Source of the DNA: a bacterium UBP10_UBA1149
GTDB lineage: Bacteria > Desulfobacterota > Binatia > UBA1149
Direction of reading: 5' to 3'
Length of the DNA stretch: 12,897 nt
Assembly (NCBI GenBank): GCA_002311335.1
Contig: DBZX01000071.1
Location: 16,591-29,487, forward strand
Shown: piece by piece, positions 7,312 through 12,897 of the stretch
Position numbering within the stretch: position 1 is the first letter of the stretch
Layout of the letters: the number at the start of each line of letters is the position of its first letter
Notes under the pieces: generated by a model
What the model was told of the DNA's origin: nothing
Seen by the model: the letters and a program-made list of their open reading frames with translations, nothing else
The model's database searches: none
Position numbers and translations under genes: made by a program

Positions 7312-8288
7312 AGGTCTTCGTTACCGGTGCGACGGGTTTTCTTGGGGCCCGCGTTGTCAGCCAACTGTGTGAAGCCGGCCACGAAGTGGTAGCGCTGGTG
7401 CGCGCCGGTTCTGACAGTACGGAACTCGAACGACAGGGCGCGACCGTTGTTGTTGGCGAACTCGAAAACGTTGACGGGTTCGCCGCTTCGCTACAGGGTT
7501 GTGGAGGGGTGATTCACGCTGGCGCACACGTGCAGACCAGCGGCGATTGGGGAGTTTTTCACAACAGCAATGTGCTGGGCACTCACCGGCTGATAGAAGC
7601 CTCGCTGGCCGCAGGTGCGCGGCGTTTTGTGCACGTGAGTTCGCTCGGCATATTTGACCTAGGCCGGGGACGCTCGGAAATCGAGGTCGACGAAGAACAA
7701 GCCTATGACCGCAAGCCGCTGTTGAGGGGACATTACACCCGCTCAAAAATTCATGCCGATCGCGCGGCGATGGCCGCGCTCAGGTCCGGTGCCCCTGTTG
7801 TAGTTGTCAGGCCCGGGGTTCTCTACGGACCTGGCCGGCCGCTGTTCAGGGGCCGCGTAAGCAAGCGCCTGGGGCCCCTGCACTTGGTTGTCAGTCGCTC
7901 ATCTTACCCGGTACCGATCTGTTACGTAGAAAACGCCGCTGACGCACTGGTCCTCGCGGCCACGACCCCCGGGGTGGACGGACAGGTGTTTAATCTCGTC
8001 GATGATAGTTCGCTCAGGCAGCGAGAGTACTTCAGCATGCTGGCAGCGGCCGAGTCGTCGGGGGCGAGGGTGGTCTACCTGCCGCCGGCATTGCTGCTGC
8101 CCGCGATAAGGGCCGTGGCTTTTTTCTTCAAGCTGCTCAAGCGTCGGCAATGGACACCCGCCTACCAGTTTGAGCGATCCGCCAGGAACGCACGCTACTC
8201 GAGCACGCGGGCTCGCGAGATCCTCGGCTGGTCACCCGCTGTTGCCACCGAAGAGGCACTGCGTCGATCGGCGGACGCGGGAAAATGA
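7308..8288 (+). CDS. Extended SDR NAD(P)-dependent epimerase/dehydratase/reductase
   Basis: Extended SDR protein of 326 aa. VFVTGATGFLGARV (3-16) is the cofactor loop, VIHAGA (68-73) the beta-4 region, HVSSLGIF (109-116) carries the catalytic Ser, and Y143-T-R-S-K147 is an intact YxxxK motif. RPGVLYGPG and FNLVDD are typical downstream signatures. A hydrophobic stretch followed by basic residues (about 255-280, LLLPAIRAVAFFFKLLKRR) is reminiscent of the lid or membrane-leaning region of 3-beta-HSD-like and DFR-like SDRs. A lipid-linked or non-nucleotide substrate is therefore possible. The GTG start overlaps the Gfo/Idh stop and the TGA overlaps the next ATG, each by 4 nt. A GGGG run at 7297-7300 is the only ribosome-site-like element. 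The exact reaction and substrate cannot be assigned. Most likely it forms a two-step sugar-modification module with the preceding oxidoreductase. Confidence 0.9.
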   Translation: MKVFVTGATGFLGARVVSQLCEAGHEVVALVRAGSDSTELERQGATVVVGELENVDGFAASLQGCGGVIHAGAHVQTSGDWGVFHNSNVLGTHRLIEASLAAGARRFVHVSSLGIFDLGRGRSEIEVDEEQAYDRKPLLRGHYTRSKIHADRAAMAALRSGAPVVVVRPGVLYGPGRPLFRGRVSKRLGPLHLVVSRSSYPVPICYVENAADALVLAATTPGVDGQVFNLVDDSSLRQREYFSMLAAAESSGARVVYLPPALLLPAIRAVAFFFKLLKRRQWTPAYQFERSARNARYSSTRAREILGWSPAVATEEALRRSADAGK

Positions 8289-9529
8289 AAGTTCTTTTCC
8301 TCGAGGCTTCATCCGGACACGTGGTCGGTGGGTCTCTGACCGGGATGGTGCATCTCATCAGTGGACTGGACCGCTCCCGCTACGAACCGGTAGTTGTCCT
8401 TTACGAGGACAAGGAAGTCGTCGAGGAACTCCGCCAGCTGGGGGTACGCGTCATCGTTTTCAACAAGCGACGCTTGCCCCGGGACCACGGCTTGCACGCA
8501 AATCCCAGCTACCGCCGGGTCAAGTCGGTTTCGGCGGTCGCTTCGGCTATGCAGTTCGTGCGTCGGGCCGGCGACTTCGCCTTCGAAACACTTCCCACGG
8601 CCTTGAGGCTGTCACGGGTGCTTTCGGCCGAGAAACCAGACCTCGTCCACGTGTGCAACGGCTACAGGGCCAACCTTGATGCGATCGTGGCCGCGCGGCT
8701 GTGCCGTATCCCCTGCGTGGTGCACAGCAAGGGCTTCGACAAGCACTCGTTCGTAGAGCGCGGGCTGGCCCGCGGCGTCGCAGCCTCGATCTGCATGACC
8801 GAGGCCATTAAGAGCCACTGCGTGTCGCAGGGAATATGCCCCCCGGCCTACCACGTGATCTACGATGGCCTCGATCTCGAACGCTTCAGGCCAGAGAAAC
8901 CTTTCGGCGAAATAAGGCGCGAATTCGGCATAGGAGAGGACGGCAGGCTGGTCGTGGTGGTCGGCAACCTGCAAGAGTGGAAGGGGCAGATAGTAGTGCT
9001 CGAGGCGCTGCTTCTTCTCAAGGAAAGGATTCCCGCTCTGACCGTCGCCCTGGTCGGTGGAGTGCACAGGAGTGGGCACGACTACGCCGAGCGCTGTCGG
9101 CGTTTCGTGGAAGAACACGAGCTGTCCTCGAGGGTTCTTTTTACCGGTGCGCGCGGCGATGTCCCCGACGTGATGGCTGCGGCCGACGTGGTCGTTCATA
9201 GCTCGGTGCGCGGCGAGCCTTTTGGTCGCGTGATAATCGAAGCCATGGCCGTCGGAACCCCGGTGGTCGCCACGAGGGCCGGGGGTGTACCCGAGTTCGT
9301 GCACGAGGAGAAGGACGGGCTCCTGGTCGAGCCTGGCGACCCCGCGGCACTGGCCGACGCCCTTGTGTCGATACTCGAGAACGGCGAAGTCGCGCAAGCA
9401 CTGGCCCTCGGCGGACGGGCTAACGCGAAACTTTTTTCACTGCAACGGCACGTAGATAGCATCTGCGCTGTTTATGACGGCGTGATCGAGCGCTATCATG
9501 GTAGCCCGGGGTACGGCGTCCGGGCCTGA
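8285..9529 (+). CDS. GT4 family glycosyltransferase
   Basis: GT-B fold retaining glycosyltransferase, 414 aa, probably extending the lipid-linked glycan in the cytoplasm. The N-terminal domain begins MKVLFLEASSGHVVGGSLTGM, where the GGS loop is the usual start of the acceptor domain, and PDLVHVCNGYRAN (about 118-130) follows. The donor domain shows VIYDGLDLERFRP (about 193-205), VVGNLQEWKGQ (about 225-235), the LVGG loop, FTGARGDVPDVMAAADVVVHSS and Glu311-x7-Glu319 (EPFGRVIIE), then GTPVVATRAGGVPE. ATG at 8285 overlaps the SDR stop by 4 nt. The gene ends at 9529, inside an 11-bp tandem duplication that separates it from the kinase gene. Sugar and linkage are unknown. Confidence 0.94.
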   Translation: MKVLFLEASSGHVVGGSLTGMVHLISGLDRSRYEPVVVLYEDKEVVEELRQLGVRVIVFNKRRLPRDHGLHANPSYRRVKSVSAVASAMQFVRRAGDFAFETLPTALRLSRVLSAEKPDLVHVCNGYRANLDAIVAARLCRIPCVVHSKGFDKHSFVERGLARGVAASICMTEAIKSHCVSQGICPPAYHVIYDGLDLERFRPEKPFGEIRREFGIGEDGRLVVVVGNLQEWKGQIVVLEALLLLKERIPALTVALVGGVHRSGHDYAERCRRFVEEHELSSRVLFTGARGDVPDVMAAADVVVHSSVRGEPFGRVIIEAMAVGTPVVATRAGGVPEFVHEEKDGLLVEPGDPAALADALVSILENGEVAQALALGGRANAKLFSLQRHVDSICAVYDGVIERYHGSPGYGVRA

Positions 9530-9541
9530 ACCGGGCCTGTT
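9520..9541. repeat. Two-copy 11-bp tandem repeat at a gene junction
   Basis: CCGGGCCTGAA (9520-9530) is followed directly by CCGGGCCTGTT (9531-9541), so 9 of 11 positions match. The first copy contains the TGA stop of the glycosyltransferase. Removing one 11-bp unit would leave the codons gtc cgg gcc tgt tac atg, which joins the glycosyltransferase frame to the kinase ATG with no stop. A GCCCGG at 9504-9509 can pair with CCGGGC in either copy. Confidence 0.75.
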
Positions 9542-9543
9542 AC

Positions 9544-10650
9544 ATGTTGAATCAGCAAGATGAAGCATTGCGCTTGGCGCTGCACGGGGTGCGGCTGGAC
9601 CTCTACAGCGACTCGACACTTTTCCGCGATTACGCCTCCTCAGTTTTTAAGAGACTGCTGGTAGAAGACTCCAGCCCGCCCGACCTGCTGTCGCGCCTGA
9701 CCTGGTGCGAGGGGAAACCGCCGCGTTCTCCGCGCGAGGTCTTCGGCCTCGCAGACTGGGAACGACAGCCCGACCGGGATCTGTACCTGAAGGGTGGGCA
9801 GGCCTGGTGGATGCGCATAGATGATTTTGCCAACCTCAAGCTGCACGTCGACGCGTCGGACATACCGACCTCGCTGGAAGGTAAATATTATTTTCGCCTG
9901 GGTGACCGGAAGGGGGTGGAGTGGCTGCGTCGGCTTCGCTACCGGCGACGTCTTGATGCCCTGATGTCGCATCGCTTCAGCACCTTGGCCTACTATCTAT
10001 TTTACCACCCTGTGCTGTGGCGGTTGAGTCGCCAGCAGGGCTGGCATGTTCTCCACGGGGGAGCGGTCCGCACCCCGTCGGGCACGGCCTTGCTCACGGG
10101 TATGCCCGGCTGCGGCAAGTCCACCCTGGCGGTGTCCATGCTTGGCGTGGACGGGTCGGCGATGCTGTCGGACAACCTGCTGCTCTACAATGCTTCGCAG
10201 GTGCTTGCCTGCCCCGAGACAGTGTTACTCGATTCGCACAGCCTGGCCCTCGCCGGGTCCGGGGCTCAAAAGTTGGTAGCAACTGGAGAGGGGCGGGTTT
10301 TTGCACGGGACGGATACGTGCCTGCAGAGATCGAAATGAACCCCTGCGAACCGGCTGCTATTTTTTCCGTCGAACGGGGCAGTCACACTTTGCTCGAAAG
10401 ATTTGATGCGTCTGCCTGCGTAGAACGCATGTTCGCCGGCAATACCATGGCCCAGGAAGTGCGCCGCATCGGCATCATGGGCGAGGTGCTCGACCTCGCG
10501 GCCAAAACCTCGGCGCCCGACGCCCGCGCCGATGCCGAACAGCTGGCATCACGGGTGCCGTGTTTCAGGTTGCAGATCGGGCCGGAGGAGAAGCTGGAGG
10601 AGCTGGTAATGAGGCTTATTGTTCCCGCTATGGAGCAGCCGGGTGGCTGA
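9544..10650 (+). CDS. HPr kinase-like (HprK-fold) P-loop kinase, substrate unknown
   Basis: 368 aa protein whose C-terminal half (about 165-320) looks like the HPr serine kinase/PEPCK-like P-loop fold. HVLHGGAV (168-175) leads into LLTGMPGCGKSTLA (183-196), a Walker A with Lys192-Ser193-Thr194. LSDNLLL (208-214) aligns with the family's catalytic Asp-Asp, here Asp210-Asn211. DGYVPAEIEMNP and AIFSVER follow, as in HprK-related proteins. Residues 1 to about 150 do not resemble the N-terminal domain of true HprK/P and are unassigned. No HPr or PTS gene is nearby. Related kinases are known in glycan/exosortase loci and in lasso peptide clusters, where one phosphorylates the peptide. A glycan, lipid-sugar or protein substrate is therefore possible here. 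ATG at 9544 is the only normal start after an in-frame TAG at 9502; the ribosome site is weak (GGG at 9533-9535). The stop overlaps the flippase start by 8 nt. Confidence 0.82.
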   Translation: MLNQQDEALRLALHGVRLDLYSDSTLFRDYASSVFKRLLVEDSSPPDLLSRLTWCEGKPPRSPREVFGLADWERQPDRDLYLKGGQAWWMRIDDFANLKLHVDASDIPTSLEGKYYFRLGDRKGVEWLRRLRYRRRLDALMSHRFSTLAYYLFYHPVLWRLSRQQGWHVLHGGAVRTPSGTALLTGMPGCGKSTLAVSMLGVDGSAMLSDNLLLYNASQVLACPETVLLDSHSLALAGSGAQKLVATGEGRVFARDGYVPAEIEMNPCEPAAIFSVERGSHTLLERFDASACVERMFAGNTMAQEVRRIGIMGEVLDLAAKTSAPDARADAEQLASRVPCFRLQIGPEEKLEELVMRLIVPAMEQPGG

Positions 10651-11995
10651 TACCCCGCCGACAAAGAAAGAGCCGGCCTGGACGGGGGGAAGCCTGACCC
10701 GTGACGTCACGGGTACCTTCGGCACGCGAATACTAACCATGGCCGTGGGCATGTTCACCGGCATGGTGACTGCCCGTATGCTCGGCCCCGAGCATCGAGG
10801 TATATTCGCGCTCGTCGCGCTTTTTCCCGCCAGCGTGGTAACCCTGGCCAAGTTTGGACAGGCGCAGGCGACCGTGTATTTTATCCGTCGCGAGAATGAA
10901 GACGTTGGCCAGGTGGTCGCCAACGTCCTCTACCTCGCGCTTTGCAGTTCGGTGCTGCTGGTGGCCGCGATCGTGGTTTTCAGGGAGCAATTGCTGGGCA
11001 CCATACTCCGGGGTGCCTCGAGCTGGAGTCTCGCCGTCGTCCTGCCGCTGGTGCCCTTGCTGCTCATGGAGAGCTACCTGTACTCCGCTTTGCAGGCGAC
11101 CGACCGTTTCAAGGTGTACAACACGAGACTGTTGGCCGAATCGTTGATCACGCTGGCGGCCATGACCGTGGTGCTGGTGGGATTCGGGGCAGGCTTACCC
11201 GGCGCCCTGGCTGTCGTTATCACGGTAAGAATACTCATGGGAGCCTGGGTGTTGTGGTCCGTCAACAAGGAGACACCCATCGCGCGTGGATTCGATCCCG
11301 GTCTTTTTCGCCGGATGTTTCGCTACGGCATCAAGTCCCACGTGCAGATCATCGCTTCCCATTTTCACTTCAAGGCCGATATCTACATGGTCGCGTATTT
11401 TTTGAACCCGGCGCAAGTGGCTTTCTATTCGATCGCGGCTCGCCTTGCCGAGCACCTGATGTACATCCCGCAGTCGTTGGGCATGGCGATGTTTCCGCGC
11501 CTCGCAGGGAGCAGCGAAGAAGAAGCCCATCGGATGACGGCCATGGCCTGCCGGCAGATCCTGGTTATATCGGGCCTGGCTGCCGCTGTGCTCGCCCTGA
11601 GCGGCCGTTGGCTTATCACCTTGTGGTACGGCAGCGATTTCGCACCGGCGGCGATCCCACTGCCGTGGATCTGCGCTGGTATAGTCATGATGTCTCTGTA
11701 CGTGCTGCTGTCGCGAAACTTCACGAGTCGCAACCGCCAGCAGGTCAACATAGTGGCGGCGTACATAGCCCTGGCTGGGAACCTGGGGCTGAACCTGTTG
11801 CTCATTCCGTCGCGGGGAATCGCAGGTGCCGCCATGGCCACCACCTTGTCGTATACCGTGGCCGCCGTACTGTTGCTGGTATTCTTTCTTCGGGAATCGG
11901 GACTGGGCTTGTCAGAAGTACTGGTTTTACGTCGCAGCGACATCGCATCCTGGCGTCGGGCCCTGGTCGAGTTCCGGGAGCGAAGCCGCGGTTAG
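10643..11995 (+). CDS. Wzx-like polysaccharide flippase (MOP superfamily)
   Basis: Inner-membrane lipid-linked oligosaccharide flippase of about 450 aa with roughly 12-14 hydrophobic helices, the usual size for the Polysacc_synt/Wzx group. It would move undecaprenyl-pyrophosphate-linked glycan to the periplasmic face. Family patterns include TARMLGPEHRGIFAL near the first helices, FRYGIKSHVQ at the start of the second half, KADIYMVAYFLNPAQVAFYSIAARLAE and GIAGAAMATTLSY near the C-terminus. I chose GTG at 10643 because GGAG (10632-10635) stands 7 nt upstream and it overlaps the kinase stop by 8 nt. A TTG at 10619 in the same frame would add 8 residues and has poorer spacing. The soluble N-terminal leader (about 20 residues) contains a perfect 18-bp palindrome in its DNA. 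The presence of this gene points to a Wzx/Wzy-type rather than ABC-transporter export route. Confidence 0.93.
   Translation: MADTPPTKKEPAWTGGSLTRDVTGTFGTRILTMAVGMFTGMVTARMLGPEHRGIFALVALFPASVVTLAKFGQAQATVYFIRRENEDVGQVVANVLYLALCSSVLLVAAIVVFREQLLGTILRGASSWSLAVVLPLVPLLLMESYLYSALQATDRFKVYNTRLLAESLITLAAMTVVLVGFGAGLPGALAVVITVRILMGAWVLWSVNKETPIARGFDPGLFRRMFRYGIKSHVQIIASHFHFKADIYMVAYFLNPAQVAFYSIAARLAEHLMYIPQSLGMAMFPRLAGSSEEEAHRMTAMACRQILVISGLAAAVLALSGRWLITLWYGSDFAPAAIPLPWICAGIVMMSLYVLLSRNFTSRNRQQVNIVAAYIALAGNLGLNLLLIPSRGIAGAAMATTLSYTVAAVLLLVFFLRESGLGLSEVLVLRRSDIASWRRALVEFRERSRG
10697..10714. repeat. 18-bp perfect palindrome within the 5' end of the flippase gene
   Basis: ACCCGTGACGTCACGGGT is identical to its own reverse complement. 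It starts 54 nt downstream of the flippase GTG and encodes part of LTRDVTG. With random bases, fewer than 0.1 such sites are expected in a window this size. It could be a dimeric regulator operator or chance coding coincidence; no promoter elements are apparent around it. Confidence 0.6.
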
Positions 11996-12011
11996 CGCGG
12001 CCCGCGTCTGG

Positions 12012-12017
12012 TAGAAT
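12012..12017 (+). promoter_or_regulatory. Possible -10 element (TAGAAT) before the last glycosyltransferase
   Basis: TAGAAT matches the sigma70 -10 consensus at five of six positions and lies in the 50-nt gap before the ATG at 12046. No good -35 hexamer is present at 16-18 nt upstream, so it is only a weak candidate for an internal promoter. Confidence 0.2.
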
Positions 12018-12026
12018 AAAACCGCC

Positions 12027-12040
12027 CAGGCGAGCGCCTG
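12027..12040 (+). repeat. Inverted repeat (hairpin) just before the last start codon
   Basis: CAGGCG (12027-12032) and CGCCTG (12035-12040) are perfect inverted repeats separated by AG, giving a 5-bp stem with a GAGC tetraloop in RNA. The hairpin ends 5 nt before the ATG at 12046, in the place where a Shine-Dalgarno would be; none is visible. It has no T-tract, so it is not a typical terminator. Confidence 0.45.
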
Positions 12041-12045
12041 ACCCC

Positions 12046-12897
12046 ATGAGCAGCAACCGTCCAGTTCCAATCGCCTACGTTGTCGCCTCGATGCACACAG
12101 GTGGCACGCAAACCCACCTGCTGCAGGTTCTCAGGTTGCTCGACCGCGAGCGCTTTGCTCCTCACCTGTTCGCGCTCAGGGACGAGGGGGATCTCCTGTC
12201 CCGGGTTGCTGGCATGGATGTTCCGGTGGCTACGCTGGGAATGAGCGGTGGGCTTGGTCACCTTGTCGATTGGCAAGGCGCGCGTCGGCTGGTGGGCGAG
12301 CTGAAGGTACTGGGGCCCTGCCTCGTGCACGGCTACCTGCTGAGGGGAAATTTTTTTGCAGCCATTTGCGCTCGCATGGCCGGTGTCAAGCGGGTGGTTA
12401 CCAGTCGCCGAGGTCTGCACGAGCCGTCGGGTCTGTCTGAGTGGGCCGCGGTCAGGGTGTCCAACGCGCTCACCGACCTGGTCACGGGCAATTCACCGGC
12501 AGTGCTCGAGTTCACCGAGAGGGTGGAGGGCGTGAAGCCGGATCGCATGTTGATGATTCCCAGCGGTATAGACCTGCGTCAATTCCAGGTAGCGGCGGAG
12601 CCCGCGGAACGGGAGGGTGACGGACCGGTGCTGGCCGTGGTGATGCAGTTCAAACCACGCAAGGGATACCCGGTTCTACTCGACGTGATCTCGGTACTGG
12701 CAAAGGAGTTTCCCGGCCTGCGCGTCAGGGTGGCGGGGGAAAGTGAGCTCGCCGGTGAGGCCGCCGAACTGGCCCGTGCGCGTGGCGTGGCTGACAGGAT
12801 TGAGCCCTGTGGCGTCGTGGATGATATGCCCGCTTTTTTTGCGGAGGCGGACGTGTTTCTGCTTCCCTCGGAAACAGAGGGAATGTCCAACGCATTG
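12046..12897 (+). CDS. GT4 family glycosyltransferase (3' truncated by window edge)
   Basis: The reading frame from ATG 12046 is open for 284 codons to the window end. It begins MSSNRPVPIAYVVASMHTGG, with the GG loop (19-20) and THLLQVLRLLD typical of GT4 acceptor domains. CLVHGYLLRGNFFA (about 92-105), VTSRRGL, TGNSPAV and MIPSGIDLRQF mark the linker to the donor domain. VVMQFKPRKGYPVLLDV carries the K-G motif, and FFAEADVFLLPSETEGMSNAL ends the window. Glu278 is the first residue of the E-x7-E motif; the second Glu would lie two codons beyond the window. There is a 50-nt gap after the flippase stop. The N-terminus fits the family, so ATG 12046 is probably right even though no ribosome site is seen. 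Sugar specificity is unknown. Confidence 0.9.
   Translation, partial: MSSNRPVPIAYVVASMHTGGTQTHLLQVLRLLDRERFAPHLFALRDEGDLLSRVAGMDVPVATLGMSGGLGHLVDWQGARRLVGELKVLGPCLVHGYLLRGNFFAAICARMAGVKRVVTSRRGLHEPSGLSEWAAVRVSNALTDLVTGNSPAVLEFTERVEGVKPDRMLMIPSGIDLRQFQVAAEPAEREGDGPVLAVVMQFKPRKGYPVLLDVISVLAKEFPGLRVRVAGESELAGEAAELARARGVADRIEPCGVVDDMPAFFAEADVFLLPSETEGMSNAL

Noticed and set aside
8612..9397. 261-codon antisense open frame opposite the second glycosyltransferase
   Set aside because: It lies fully inside a clear GT4 gene with intact motifs, has low-complexity shadow-like composition and no ribosome site.
1..12897. CRISPR arrays, IS elements, tRNA/att sites, toxin-antitoxin or defence genes
   Set aside because: None seen. 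No repeat-spacer pattern, transposase motif or tRNA-like structure is present, and all space is filled by coupled glycan genes.

Overview
This 12.9 kb window is a fully coding, single-direction (all + strand) polysaccharide or O-antigen type biosynthesis locus from a GC-rich Gram-negative-type bacterium. The base composition, the gene families (O-antigen ligase/polymerase, monotopic phosphoglycosyl transferase, Wzx-type flippase) and the frequent GTG starts suggest a proteobacterial or deltaproteobacterial/Myxococcota-like genome. No rRNA, tRNA or unique marker is present, so I cannot place it more precisely. Both window ends cut through genes.

Layout: (1) 2-1174, the 3' part of an O-antigen ligase/polymerase-like membrane protein; (2) 1183-2508, a GT4 glycosyltransferase; (3) 2505-3677, a DegT/DnrJ/EryC1/StrS PLP sugar aminotransferase; (4) 3674-5095, a monotopic phosphoglycosyl transferase with an unusual C-terminal four-helix membrane region plus Rossmann domain; (5) 5092-6189, an extended SDR sugar epimerase/dehydratase whose YxxxK motif reads YxxxR; (6) 6265-7311, a Gfo/Idh/MocA oxidoreductase; (7) 7308-8288, a second extended SDR with intact YxxxK; (8) 8285-9529, a GT4 glycosyltransferase; (9) 9544-10650, an HPr-kinase-like P-loop protein; (10) 10643-11995, a Wzx-like flippase; (11) 12046-end, the 5' part of a third GT4 glycosyltransferase. 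Five junctions are 4-nt ATGA/GTGA overlaps and one is an 8-nt overlap, which indicates a translationally coupled operon whose promoter lies upstream of the window.

Working model (inference): the aminotransferase, two SDRs and the Gfo/Idh enzyme make one or more modified, probably amino, nucleotide sugars. The phosphoglycosyl transferase loads the first sugar phosphate onto undecaprenyl phosphate at the inner membrane, and the GT4 enzymes extend it. The flippase moves the lipid-linked glycan to the periplasm, and the ligase/polymerase polymerises or transfers it. The HPr-kinase-like protein is the part without an obvious role; no PTS/HPr gene is visible.

The least ordinary features are the reversed domain order of the phosphoglycosyl transferase, the HprK-like kinase inside a glycan operon, the YxxxR SDR, an 18-bp perfect palindrome inside the start of the flippase gene, and an 11-bp tandem duplication at the glycosyltransferase/kinase junction. 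Losing one copy of that duplication would fuse the two genes in frame. I do not see a clearly new defence, mobile or RNA system here. There is no CRISPR array, IS element, tRNA or convincing terminator.
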